Positions 32,886-41,927 of a stretch of DNA of 64,000 nt are shown here, piece by piece. The stretch lies in contig NC_003197.2 of assembly GCF_000006945.2 (NCBI RefSeq), positions 3,968,001-4,032,000 of the forward strand, in the 5' to 3' direction. Each line of letters opens with the position of its first letter. The first letter of the stretch is position 1. The DNA comes from Salmonella enterica subsp. enterica serovar Typhimurium str. LT2. GTDB taxonomy: Bacteria; Pseudomonadota; Gammaproteobacteria; Enterobacterales; Enterobacteriaceae. The position numbers and the translations under genes were made by a program. The notes under the pieces are model-generated. The model searched no databases and was not told the DNA's origin. It saw only the letters and a list, made by a program, of their open reading frames with translations.

Positions 32886-33873
32886 CGTTTCCCTCGCCCG
32901 GCGTTTTGCCGGGCGTTTCACATTCCGGCGCGATCATCGCATTGAGCAGGGACTCCTGCGCCGGACGCCACGCTCCTTCTTCGCCGTCATAAAACTGAGT
33001 GTCCGCGTTTATCGCATACGGAATATGCGCTTTTTTCAGCTCGCAGGCCATAAAACGGGCAAACGCGAACTGTGAAGCGACCGGCGTCATTTTTATCGAC
33101 TCTCCCGGCGCCCATCCGCCCACCCAGCTTGCATGGCCGGTCTTATGCTGCCAGCGAACCGCAGCGTTGATCCGTGCCCGAATCGCCGCTTTTTCCGCCG
33201 CCGTGCCTGACGTCCACGGATATTTACCGCCGCTTTTCAGGGGTCCCCACGGGAAGATGTGCCACTCCGCCAGTACATAGTTCTGGCTTTGCGCCGGCAG
33301 TTTAAGCGCCGACAAATCCTCCGGCGCGGCGCGCATGCGGGGGGCAACGAAAATCATCCGCTGTGGGTCAATGGCGTGAATCAGGCGGATGGTTTTGTCA
33401 TATACGCGATTCAGCGACGCCATATTATGATTAAGTTTGTCGGCAGGCTCATAAATGAGATCGAACCCCAGAAGCGGGGATGTCTGACCAAAATAGCGCG
33501 CGACCACGCTCCACCAGTTGATCAGCTCCTTTTCATGGCTGGCGCTGGGATCGGTTTTATACGCATCCGCCTGATAGGCAATAATGGGTATGACGCCATA
33601 GTATTCGCAGGCCTCTACCAGCTTACGCAAATGGATGAGGCGCGCTTCCGTCGGCGCGCCTGCCACACGAATACGGACATGCGTTAACCCTTTTGCCTTA
33701 AAATCCCGCACGACCAGCGGATCAAACTCGCGGATACCCCGTTCCGTTCGCGCCCAGTCAACATCCATCCCAACGCCAAGCTGCTGCGCATAGCGCGCCG
33801 CCGTCAAAGGCATCGGTTTCGCATAGACGACCGCGCTGGTCAGCATGAGAGAGGCAATAAGCGGTTTAAACAC
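32812..33873 (-). CDS. Secreted GH5-like (cellulase-fold) protein
   Basis: A 353-residue protein with a signal peptide (FKPLIASLMLTSAVVYA). The GTG at 33873 was chosen because AGGGGG lies 6 nt upstream and starts the signal directly; the frame opens eight codons earlier. The fold resembles glycoside hydrolase family 5: GVIPIIAYQADAY, GFDLIYEPADKL in the place of the usual NEP, and EWHIFPWGP. The family's usual nucleophile block GEFG appears to be replaced by WVGGWAPGES. A proline-rich C-terminal tail follows. Activity and substrate are uncertain. Confidence 0.7.
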   Translation of the reverse strand: MFKPLIASLMLTSAVVYAKPMPLTAARYAQQLGVGMDVDWARTERGIREFDPLVVRDFKAKGLTHVRIRVAGAPTEARLIHLRKLVEACEYYGVIPIIAYQADAYKTDPSASHEKELINWWSVVARYFGQTSPLLGFDLIYEPADKLNHNMASLNRVYDKTIRLIHAIDPQRMIFVAPRMRAAPEDLSALKLPAQSQNYVLAEWHIFPWGPLKSGGKYPWTSGTAAEKAAIRARINAAVRWQHKTGHASWVGGWAPGESIKMTPVASQFAFARFMACELKKAHIPYAINADTQFYDGEEGAWRPAQESLLNAMIAPECETPGKTPGEGNVKPSAPDAISVTPAAASTPGSAIP

Positions 33874-33960
33874 GACGCCCCCTAAAATTTTTACCACGGT
33901 GATAGCACGTATTTAGCATATTCACTCCCGGCAGGTGTAGCGACAAAGCGTAATAAATCT

Positions 33961-34884
33961 TCACACCTGTTCCTGCAACCAGCGAATAAATGCCTCGATT
34001 TTCGGCCACTGCCTGCCAGGCAGAGTGGTGACATAATAATGCTGATGACATTTCAGCCTCATGTCACCAAAAGGCGCAATCAGTTCACCGCTGTCGAGAC
34101 GCTTTTGCACCAGCCGTTTACGCCCCATCGCCACGCCAATGTGGTTCATCGCGGCAATCACCGCTAAATCAGAACGATCGAAGCCAATGCCGGATGAATC
34201 CGGCAAATTTACTGCAAAATGCTGCGCCCAACTGTGCCACTCATCGGTGCCCGAATCGTTACTCCACGCCTGTCTGTCGTGTAAGAGCGTACAGTGCCGT
34301 AGGTTATTCAGGTTATCCTGCAAGGCGAAACGACGGGCATAATCCGGGCTGCAAACGGGCAAAATCGCCTCATCCATTAAAAAATGGTGCGTGAGCTGCG
34401 CCGACGGCGCATCGTCAAAATAGATAGCCAGGTCAATGCCGGCACGCTGTAGGTTAACGTTATCGTTGCCGGTCAGCATAGTGAGAGAAATTGACGGATA
34501 GCGACGGGTAAAGTCCCCCAGCGCAGGCACCAGCCAGCACTGGGCGATAGAGGGACGTGAATACACGGTCAGCGTGCCGGACAGTTCCTGATTTTTGATA
34601 TCGAGGATTTCCTGATTCAACGTATCCAGCGACGATTTCAGCGCCCAGAATACCCGTTTGCCTTCATGGGTAAGCTCCACTTTACGGTGAGAGCGGACAA
34701 ATAGCTGGATTCCCAACTCGGCTTCCAGTTGATTGATACGATGGCTTACCGCACTGGGGCTTAACGACAGCTCATCTGCCGCCAGAGCAAAGGACTGGTG
34801 TCTGGCCGCGACTTCAAAAGTATAGAGTTTGGATAACTGCCAGCCGTTGAGTAAGCGGTTTCGGGTATCGCGAAGGGGTTCCAT
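33961..34884 (-). CDS. dsdC: DsdC, LysR-type activator of D-serine detoxification
   Basis: A 307-residue LysR-family regulator. The helix-turn-helix is FEVAARHQSFALAADELSLS (about 23-42) with SPSAVSHRINQLEAELG after it. The ligand domain includes CWLVPALGDFTRRYPSISL. With D-serine it activates dsdXA, transcribed divergently. The ATG at 34884 (MEPLRD) was chosen to match E. coli and because GAGG lies 8 nt upstream; an in-frame ATG five codons earlier is the alternative. Confidence 0.95.
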   Translation of the reverse strand: MEPLRDTRNRLLNGWQLSKLYTFEVAARHQSFALAADELSLSPSAVSHRINQLEAELGIQLFVRSHRKVELTHEGKRVFWALKSSLDTLNQEILDIKNQELSGTLTVYSRPSIAQCWLVPALGDFTRRYPSISLTMLTGNDNVNLQRAGIDLAIYFDDAPSAQLTHHFLMDEAILPVCSPDYARRFALQDNLNNLRHCTLLHDRQAWSNDSGTDEWHSWAQHFAVNLPDSSGIGFDRSDLAVIAAMNHIGVAMGRKRLVQKRLDSGELIAPFGDMRLKCHQHYYVTTLPGRQWPKIEAFIRWLQEQV

Positions 34885-35011
34885 GGCAACCTCAGTCATC
34901 TTTTAATTTCCCGAAGTGTAAAAAAACGCGCTGAAAAAATCCGCACATAGATGAAGTAAAATGAACCATATCGCAAAATAAAGGCAATATTAGATGGAAA
35001 TCACATAGTTG

Positions 35012-35033
35012 ATTCAATTTACATCATGTGAAT
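35012..35033. promoter_or_regulatory. Possible DsdC operator between dsdC and dsdX
   Basis: ATTCA and TGAAT are inverted around 12 bp, the type of weak dyad LysR activators use. It lies midway in the 225-bp divergent region. No other clear dyad was noticed there. Confidence 0.35.
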
Positions 35034-35109
35034 GGCAAATTATATCGTTTGTCAGGGTGTGCTGTTTTTCTGTCCAATAAGAACAGATTAATCACAGGGT
35101 AGGTGAGAT

Positions 35110-36447
35110 ATGCACGCTCAAATCTGGGTAGTGAGCACGCTGCTGATCAGCATCGTGTTAATCGTATTGACCATCGTGAAGTTTAAATTCCACCCCTTCC
35201 TGGCGTTACTGCTCGCCAGTTTCTTTGTCGGCGCGATGATGGGCATGGGGCCGCTGGAGATGGTCACGGCGATAGAAAACGGAATAGGCGGTACGCTCGG
35301 TTTTCTGGCCGCCGTTATCGGTCTTGGCACCATCCTCGGCAAAATGATGGAGGTTTCCGGCGCGGCGGAACGCATCGGGCTTACGCTCCAGCGCTGCCGC
35401 TGGCTCTCTGCTGACGTGATCATGGTACTGGTGGGGCTGATTTGCGGTATCACGTTGTTCGTGGAAGTGGGCGTCGTGTTGCTCATCCCACTGGCGTTTT
35501 CTATCGCTAAAAAGACCCATACCTCGCTGCTGAAGCTGGCCATTCCGCTGTGTACCGCGCTGATGGCCGTCCATTGCGTGGTACCGCCGCATCCGGCTGC
35601 GCTGTTTGTCGCAAATAAACTGGGGGCGGATATCGGCTCGGTGATTGTCTACGGTCTACTGGTCGGGCTGATGGCATCATTGGTCGGCGGTCCGCTGTTC
35701 TTAAAGTTTCTGGGTAATCGTCTGCCGTTCAAGCCCGTACCGACAGAGTTTGCGGATCTTGAAGTGCGCGCCGAAAACACCCTGCCGTCGCTGGGCGCAA
35801 CGCTGTTTACCGTTCTGCTGCCGATTGGCCTGATGCTGGTGAAAACCGTCGCTGAACTGAATATGGCGAAAGACGGCACGTTGTATACGCTGCTGGAGTT
35901 TATCGGTAATCCGATCACCGCAATGTTTATCGCTGTCTTTGTGGCGTATTACATACTCGGTCTGCGCCAGCATATGGGTATGGGCACACTACTTACCCAC
36001 ACCGAAAACGGCTTTGGCGCCATTGCGAACATCCTGCTGATTATCGGCGCGGGCGGCGCGTTCAACGCCATTCTCAAAAGTAGCGGGCTGGCGGACACGC
36101 TGGCGGTGATCCTCTCAAATATGCATATGCACCCGATTCTGCTGGCATGGCTGGTAGCGCTGATTCTGCACGCGGCGGTCGGATCTGCGACGGTGGCGAT
36201 GATGGGCGCCACCGCGATTGTTGCGCCCATGCTGCCGCTCTATCCTGACGTCAGCCCGGAGATCATTGCGATTGCCATTGGTTCCGGCGCCATTGGCTGC
36301 ACGATCGTGACCGATTCCCTGTTCTGGCTGGTCAAGCAGTATTGCGGCGCTACGCTGAATGAAACGTTTAAATACTATACGACGGCCACGTTTATCGCAT
36401 CTGTCGTTGCACTGGCTGGCACATTCCTGCTTTCCTTTATCATCTGA
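35110..36447 (+). CDS. dsdX: DsdX, D-serine transporter (GntP family)
   Basis: A 445-residue transporter with about 12 hydrophobic segments. Gluconate-permease-family signatures include FHPFLALLLASFFVGAMMGM (about 27-46), GTLGFLAAVIGLGTILGKMME, and the late TAIVAPMLPLYPD and IGSGAIGCTIVTDSLFWLV. It imports D-serine for the deaminase encoded 17 nt downstream. The start follows AGGTGAG. Expression requires DsdC and D-serine. Confidence 0.95.
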   Translation: MHAQIWVVSTLLISIVLIVLTIVKFKFHPFLALLLASFFVGAMMGMGPLEMVTAIENGIGGTLGFLAAVIGLGTILGKMMEVSGAAERIGLTLQRCRWLSADVIMVLVGLICGITLFVEVGVVLLIPLAFSIAKKTHTSLLKLAIPLCTALMAVHCVVPPHPAALFVANKLGADIGSVIVYGLLVGLMASLVGGPLFLKFLGNRLPFKPVPTEFADLEVRAENTLPSLGATLFTVLLPIGLMLVKTVAELNMAKDGTLYTLLEFIGNPITAMFIAVFVAYYILGLRQHMGMGTLLTHTENGFGAIANILLIIGAGGAFNAILKSSGLADTLAVILSNMHMHPILLAWLVALILHAAVGSATVAMMGATAIVAPMLPLYPDVSPEIIAIAIGSGAIGCTIVTDSLFWLVKQYCGATLNETFKYYTTATFIASVVALAGTFLLSFII

Positions 36448-36464
36448 TCGTAAAGAGACGTACT

Positions 36465-37787
36465 ATGGAAAACATACAAAAGCTCATCGCCCGGTATCCT
36501 TTGGTCGAGGATCTGGTCGCCCTCAAAGAAACCACCTGGTTTAACCCGGGCGCCACCTCTCTTGCACAAGGTCTACCGTATGTCGGCCTGACGGAGCAGG
36601 ACGTAAACGCCGCCCATGACCGTCTGGCGCGCTTTGCGCCGTATCTGGCGAAAGCGTTTCCGCAAACCGCCGCCGCTGGCGGCATGATCGAATCTGACGT
36701 GGTCGCTATTCCGGCCATGCAAAAACGGCTGGAAAAAGAGTATGGGCAAACGATCAACGGTGAAATGCTGTTAAAAAAAGACAGTCACCTGGCAATCTCT
36801 GGTTCCATTAAAGCGCGCGGCGGCATCTACGAGGTGCTAACGCACGCGGAAAAACTGGCGCTGGAGGCGGGTCTGTTAACCACCGACGATGACTATAGCG
36901 TGTTGCTTTCGCCGGAATTTAAACAATTCTTCAGCCAGTACAGTATCGCCGTCGGTTCAACCGGCAATCTGGGGCTATCGATCGGTATCATGAGCGCCTG
37001 CATCGGTTTTAAAGTGACGGTACATATGTCTGCCGACGCCCGCGCCTGGAAAAAAGCGAAGCTGCGTAGCCACGGCGTGACGGTCGTAGAATACGAAGAT
37101 GATTACGGCGTGGCGGTTGAGCAGGGCCGTAAAGCAGCGCAATCCGATCCAAACTGTTTCTTTATCGACGACGAAAACTCTCGCACGCTATTTCTGGGCT
37201 ATGCGGTAGCGGGCCAGCGCCTGAAAGCGCAATTCGCGCAACAGGGACGCGTCGTTGACGCCAGTCACCCACTGTTTGTTTATCTGCCGTGCGGCGTTGG
37301 CGGCGGCCCTGGCGGCGTCGCCTTTGGCCTGAAACTGGCGTTTGGCGACAACGTCCACTGTTTCTTTGCCGAACCGACCCATTCCCCCTGCATGTTACTC
37401 GGCGTTTATACCGGTCTGCACGATGCCATCTCAGTTCAAGATATCGGTATTGATAACCTGACGGCGGCTGACGGCCTGGCGGTAGGTCGCGCTTCGGGTT
37501 TTGTTGGTCGGGCAATGGAGCGTCTGCTTGACGGCCTCTATACCTTAGACGATCAAACAATGTATGACATGCTGGGCTGGCTGGCGCAGGAGGAAGGAAT
37601 TCGACTGGAGCCATCAGCTCTGGCGGGGATGGCCGGGCCACAGCGCATTTGCGCCTCCGTCGCGTATCAGCAAAGGCATGGATTCAGTCAGACGCAGCTC
37701 GGCAACGCGACGCATCTGGTATGGGCAACCGGGGGCGGCATGGTGCCGGAAGATGAAATGGAACAATACCTGGCAAAAGGACGCTAA
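36465..37787 (+). CDS. dsdA: DsdA, D-serine ammonia-lyase
   Basis: A 440-residue pyridoxal-phosphate enzyme of fold type II that turns D-serine to pyruvate and ammonia, removing a toxic amino acid and supplying carbon. The Schiff-base lysine is in HLAISGSIKARGGIYE (about K116), followed by VGSTGNLGLSIGIM and the phosphate-binding PCGVGGGPGG glycine loop. It follows dsdX on the same transcript and is followed by a REP element. Confidence 0.96.
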   Translation: MENIQKLIARYPLVEDLVALKETTWFNPGATSLAQGLPYVGLTEQDVNAAHDRLARFAPYLAKAFPQTAAAGGMIESDVVAIPAMQKRLEKEYGQTINGEMLLKKDSHLAISGSIKARGGIYEVLTHAEKLALEAGLLTTDDDYSVLLSPEFKQFFSQYSIAVGSTGNLGLSIGIMSACIGFKVTVHMSADARAWKKAKLRSHGVTVVEYEDDYGVAVEQGRKAAQSDPNCFFIDDENSRTLFLGYAVAGQRLKAQFAQQGRVVDASHPLFVYLPCGVGGGPGGVAFGLKLAFGDNVHCFFAEPTHSPCMLLGVYTGLHDAISVQDIGIDNLTAADGLAVGRASGFVGRAMERLLDGLYTLDDQTMYDMLGWLAQEEGIRLEPSALAGMAGPQRICASVAYQQRHGFSQTQLGNATHLVWATGGGMVPEDEMEQYLAKGR

Positions 37788-37797
37788 TACTCACTCA

Positions 37798-37864
37798 GTG
37801 CCGGAAAGACGGCAGCGCCATCCGGCACGCCATCGCCTGATGGCGCTACGCTTATCAGGCCTGT
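37798..37864. repeat. REP/BIME element after dsdA
   Basis: Two adjacent imperfect palindromes: TGCCGGAAAGACGGCAG with CGCCATCCGGCA, then GCCTGATGGCGCTACGCTTA with TCAGGCCTG. They fill the gap between the convergent genes dsdA and yidF and probably protect the dsdXA mRNA end. Confidence 0.75.
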
Positions 37865-37868
37865 GACG

Positions 37869-38399
37869 TTAACGCAGCATCGCCATCAACTCCTCCGGCG
37901 AGCGATGCTGCTTCAGTAAATCCCGCATCACCCGCATATGCGGCGAGGAGTAGTTAAAAAAGGTCTGGTAGCCCTCGCAAAGCTGATTTTTCCCCTGGCT
38001 ATCCCGATGCTCAGGGCATCCGCCGCCGCAAAATCGTAATAAAGAGCACTTCTGACATTCAGCGCTTAGCGGCACCTTGTCCGGCGCTTCGGCGCCATTC
38101 CTGCCGCCGCACCACTGCTGTAGCGTCTCATCAAAAAGGCGAACCGAGATACGCTGAATATCTTCACGTACCCAAATATCAAATACGCTATTTAAAAACC
38201 GCCCCCAGTCTGCTGAACACAATGAATCCTCGGTCAACATTCCGTTCCGGTCATGTTCCAACAATGGGATAAAATGGACATTGCGAATGCCGAGCCGTTG
38301 TAAGTTACGGTACAGTTGCTGAGGGCGCTGGCTATTCTGGCGATTTACGACGACCTGAATCTGGTCATCACTCACGACAATGTCCTGACGTCCTGTCAT
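37869..38399 (-). CDS. yidF: YidF, SPASM-like cysteine cluster domain (partial radical-SAM maturase-like)
   Basis: A 176-residue protein resembling only the C-terminal half of anaerobic sulfatase-maturing enzymes. The SPASM-type cysteines are C61 in LCSADWGRF and the pair of clusters CQKCSLLRFCGGGC and CEGYQTFF (about 116-144). The radical-SAM CxxxCxxC domain is missing, so it could carry iron-sulfur clusters but not act as a maturase alone. In E. coli a sulfatase, yidJ, lies nearby; it is absent here. It is followed by yidG with a 4-nt overlap. Confidence 0.85.
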   Translation of the reverse strand: MTGRQDIVVSDDQIQVVVNRQNSQRPQQLYRNLQRLGIRNVHFIPLLEHDRNGMLTEDSLCSADWGRFLNSVFDIWVREDIQRISVRLFDETLQQWCGGRNGAEAPDKVPLSAECQKCSLLRFCGGGCPEHRDSQGKNQLCEGYQTFFNYSSPHMRVMRDLLKQHRSPEELMAMLR

Positions 38400-38758
38400 A
38401 TAAAATTCCCGATAAATGCAATAAGTTGGCGAATATGGGTAACAGCAAACAGGATTGCGAGCGACAACACCGCGAGGGAGATCAAAAATTTGTCACGCAC
38501 GACATGAGTTTCGGAAAAATCGCTATGCGCGACATCCATCAAATTACGACTCAGGGTATAACGCCAAAGAATCACCGCCACTATCGCCAGAACGCTGATT
38601 GACACCCAGAACAAGAACCCCGCCTGATGCCAGTGGTGCCTGACGGCTAACGCCATTAACGCCCCGTATCCCAGCAGCGTGCGAAACCAGGCCAGCGACG
38701 TACGCTCCGGTTGCAGTCCCGGATCGTTCTGCCGACGGGCTTTACGACTATCCGGCAT
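38396..38758 (-). CDS. yidG: YidG, DUF202 inner-membrane protein
   Basis: A 120-residue protein with three hydrophobic segments after a short polar start: LQPERTSLAWFRTLLGYGALMALAV, FLFWVSISVLAIVAVILWRYTL and a C-terminal LISLAVLSLAILFAV. This is the DUF202 pattern (outline only). It matches E. coli YidG. The function is unknown. It overlaps yidF at its end and yidH at its start by 11 nt, so the three genes look like one translationally coupled unit. Confidence 0.9.
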   Translation of the reverse strand: MPDSRKARRQNDPGLQPERTSLAWFRTLLGYGALMALAVRHHWHQAGFLFWVSISVLAIVAVILWRYTLSRNLMDVAHSDFSETHVVRDKFLISLAVLSLAILFAVTHIRQLIAFIGNFI

Positions 38759-39095
38759 ACAGTACCAGCCCCATCACTATCACCGCGACAATCATCAAAA
38801 TAACGCTGATGATCAACAGGCTATGGGTATAGGGCAAATCCTCTTTCAGGCGCATCGCTTTTTCATTACGTAACCAGCGTAGATAGCCATAAATCGCCAG
38901 GCCGCCCGCAAACAGACACAACAATAGCGCCAGCAGTTCACGGATCACCGGCGTGGCAAAATCCGGGGCGAGCTGATCAAGACCGACGCCTGCCGCCAGA
39001 AATCCCAGCGAGGTGCGAATCCACGCCAGAAAGGTGCGCTCATTTGCCAGTGAGAAGCGATAATCCGGCGCTTCTCCGAGGCGGGAAATCTTCAT
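38748..39095 (-). CDS. yidH: YidH, DUF202 inner-membrane protein
   Basis: A 115-residue DUF202 protein, paralogous to YidG: NERTFLAWIRTSLGFLAAGV (about 18-37) corresponds to the first YidG segment, and two further membrane helices follow. It is the first gene of yidHGF. The function is unknown; two adjacent paralogues suggest a hetero-oligomer. GGAG precedes the ATG. Confidence 0.9.
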   Translation of the reverse strand: MKISRLGEAPDYRFSLANERTFLAWIRTSLGFLAAGVGLDQLAPDFATPVIRELLALLLCLFAGGLAIYGYLRWLRNEKAMRLKEDLPYTHSLLIISVILMIVAVIVMGLVLYAG

Positions 39096-39538
39096 GACGA
39101 CTCCTTTTACGTTCTTATGTATTCCCGTTCGTTTTCAGAATACCACTCACGTTGTTGCTGATATGCTTCACATTATCCCGCAGCAAGGGAATCTTATTGC
39201 AAAATAACTGTAGTTCACTGGTGATGCGTTTTGGCGCAACCGCGCTCATTGCCGCTATTTTTCATTTCAGTTACGACCTTTTTCAACGCCACCGCCAGGA
39301 AAGGCATTATTGCCGAATTAAAAGCTGAAAAACCACCCGTCGCGACGAAAAAAAAGGCGAAGAAGATTGATAACTAACTGAAAAAAATTGGAATTATGCT
39401 CGTTGGCATTACGCTGATTAGCGCGTTCATTGAGGAAAGAGATAAGAAGAAGAGCAGAAGTGTGGCCGGTGCGGCGCGCGTTATCCAGCCTGGATTTAAC
39501 ACAGTGCGTAGGCCGGATAAGCAACGCGCCATCAGGCG
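39096..39538 (+). pseudogene. Decayed stretch with fragments of a small membrane gene
   Basis: No intact gene is present. One plus-strand frame, open at 39225-39542 except for a TAA at 39375, encodes a hydrophobic run (LPLFFISVTTFFNATARKG) and a lysine-rich tail. After the stop it gives KKIGIMLVGITLISAFIEE, ending in REP sequence. There is no convincing ribosome site or start. In E. coli K-12 the genes yidI, yidJ, yidK, yidL and others lie here; this may be their scar, or unrelated degraded DNA. Confidence 0.4.
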
Positions 39539-39543
39539 CTAAC
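39508..39543. repeat. Single REP unit before yidE 3' end
   Basis: GTAGGCCGGATAAGC and the inverted GCGCCATCAGGCGC lie directly at the end of yidE; the last bases of the yidE coding region overlap it. Confidence 0.65.
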
Positions 39544-41200
39544 CCATTCCCCAAAAAATCACCGCCAGCAGTTGTGGCGTGATAATACGCAGGAACATCA
39601 CTAACGGATAGACGGTCGCGTAAGAGAGCGCCGCCGCGCCGCTGGTGGCATGAAGATTGTTGGCAAATGCCAGCGCTGGCGGATCGGTCATCGAACCGGC
39701 CAGCATCCCGCACAGCGTCAGATAGTTCATTTTGGCAAAAATCCGCGCCAGCAAACCGACGGTAATCAGCGGAATAGCGGTGATGAAAATACCATAGCCA
39801 ATCCAGCTTAATCCTTCGCCCTGCGTCAGCGTATCGACAAAATCGCCGCCGGATTTCAGCCCAACGACCGCCAGAAACAAAACGATGCCTAACTCACGCA
39901 GCGCGAGGTTGGCGCTCGGCGGCATAAACCAGTACAGCTTACCGATGCTGCCGATACGCCCCAAAATTAGCGCCATGATCAGCGGCCCGCCGGCCAGCCC
40001 CAGTTTTAACGCGACCGGGAATCCCGGCACAAACAACGGGATTGACCCAAGCAGAACCCCTAATCCGATGCCGATAAACACCGGCAGCATCTGCACCTGC
40101 TGGAGTTTTTGCTGCGCGTTGCCGACCACATTGGCTACCGCATCAATCGAGGCTGGACGCCCCACCAGATTGAGAATGTCGCCAAACTGCAGGCTAGCGT
40201 CACTACTGGCGACCAGCTCAACGCCCGCGCGGTTAAGGCGGGAGATAACCACGTCATAACGCTCTTTAAAGTGCAAATCGCGGATACGTTTGCCGAGCAC
40301 TTTTTCGTTGGTGACGACCACACGCTCGACGCGTAAATCCGTGCCACGCGTCGACAACGAGGTGTCCACTTCCTTGCCGATCACCAGTTGCGCGTTATGC
40401 AGGTCGGTAGATTGGCCGACGAGGTGCAGCAGGTCGCCTGCCTGGATAATCGTCCCCGGCGACGGCACCATCAGCGTGTCGTCGCGTTTCAGGCGTGAGC
40501 AAATGATTTTATCGCTGTTCAGGATCGGCACATCCTGGATAGCCATATTATTGAGGTTCGGATTCTCGACACGGATATTCATTGTCTGAATTAATGAATG
40601 GCCGTTAGCGAGAGAGGATTCGTGCTTCTGCGCCTCCGCCTCGACGTTAACGCGAAAAATCAGCCGCATCAGCCACATGGTGAGCAAAATACCGCAGATG
40701 CCAAACGGATACGCCATCGCATAGCTCATCCCCATCTGATCCACCAGATCCACTGGCGTTCCCAGATCGCGCAGGATTTGCTGACCCGCCCCTAACGCAG
40801 GCGTATTGGTGACTGCGCCGGAGAAAATCCCCAGCACCACCGGCAGCGGAATAGCGAAAATTTTATGCAGAATCGCGGTGACCAACCCGCCCATAATCAC
40901 AATCAGAACAGCAAACAGATTGAGACGCAGCCCGGAAACGCGCAGCGAGGCGAAAAACCCCGGCCCCACCTGTATGCCGATGGTATAAACAAAAAGGATC
41001 AGGCCGAATTCCTGGATAAAGTGCAGCATATCGCCACTCAGCGTCACCCCAGCCTGATCGACGAAGTGGCCGACGATAATACCGCCGAACAGAACGCCGC
41101 CAATACCAAAGCCGACACCGCGCACTTTAATGTTGCCGATCCATAAACCGACAACCGCCACCAACGCCAGAACGCTGACCGTCAATGCGATATCACTCAT
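39539..41200 (-). CDS. yidE: YidE, AspT/YbjL-type putative antiporter with two RCK-C domains
   Basis: A 553-residue membrane protein. Five or six hydrophobic segments come first, then two TrkA-C-like cytoplasmic domains (about 200-370, with [20 protein letters not shown] and [20 protein letters not shown]), then more membrane segments. This is the aspartate:alanine-antiporter layout. The conserved [15 protein letters not shown] and [18 protein letters not shown] blocks match. Substrate and function are unknown. Confidence 0.92.
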
Positions 41201-41345
41201 CTTTTCTTCCCTGTGAGTAACATTTCAATTTATAGGGATTATGACTGAACCGTTAAGGCATATATACAGCATGGCGCACATTCTCATGTTAGAAAACCGC
41301 CCAGACGTCCTGACTTCGGCAGCGTCTTACCCTTTTTCGTGGCAT

Positions 41346-41374
41346 AAAAAAAGCCCCGCCATCTCTGGCGGGGC
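41346..41374 (-). terminator. Rho-independent terminator of ibpAB
   Basis: The minus strand shows GCCCCGCC and GGCGGGGC with loop AGAGAT, followed by seven T residues, 15 nt after the ibpB stop. Confidence 0.93.
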
Positions 41375-41389
41375 AAGGCAAGGAGCTCA

Positions 41390-41818
41390 TTAGCTATTTA
41401 ATGCGGAGCGTTCGTTAATGGCGATACGCTGCGGCGCAATGGTTTCCGGCTCGTTGCGGGTTAAATCAATATGCAGCAGGCCGTTGGTAAACGTCGCGCC
41501 GGAAACTTCCATATTCTCAGCCAGCGTAAAGCTCAGGCTAAAAGGCTGCATGACCAGGCCCTGATGTAACCATTTGGGCTCGTTTTCCGGCTGTTCCGGC
41601 GTACCTTTCACCGTCAGGCGCGTGCCTTCCAGTTGAATATCCAGATCTTCCTGACGGAAACCGGCTAACGCTAAGGTAATGCGATAATGGTTATCGTCGC
41701 TTTTTTCGATGTTATAGGGCGGGAAGCTCTGGCTTTCGCCGCTGTTTTGCAGCGCATTGGCCAGCTTGTCAAAACCGATCCATTGACGCAGCAGTGGGGA
41801 TAAATCGTAGTTACGCAT
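41390..41818 (-). CDS. ibpB: IbpB, small heat-shock protein
   Basis: A 142-residue alpha-crystallin chaperone that keeps heat-denatured proteins refoldable and cooperates with IbpA, ClpB and DnaK. The N-terminus [19 protein letters not shown] and the crystallin core ([20 protein letters not shown], about 48-67, and [20 protein letters not shown]) are clear. The ATG at 41818 has AGAAGGAG 8 nt upstream and matches E. coli. The longer frame from 41857 runs through the leader thermometer. It is 109 nt downstream of ibpA. Confidence 0.96.
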
Positions 41819-41826
41819 AATCATTT

Positions 41827-41844
41827 CTCCTTCTAAGAAGCGAG
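41827..41844 (-). promoter_or_regulatory. RNA-thermometer hairpin at the ibpB ribosome site
   Basis: The minus strand reads CTCGCTTCTTAGAAGGAG, in which CTCGCTTCT faces the Shine-Dalgarno AGAAGGAG. It is the ROSE-like arrangement described for ibp leaders: base pairs that hide the ribosome site melt as temperature rises. Confidence 0.7.
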
Positions 41845-41927
41845 TTTTTACCTTCACACTTTACGTGCGAATATGCTCCCTGACGGCGAGCATGGGATGA
41901 CAGGCCGCGCAACGCGACCCGACGGAA

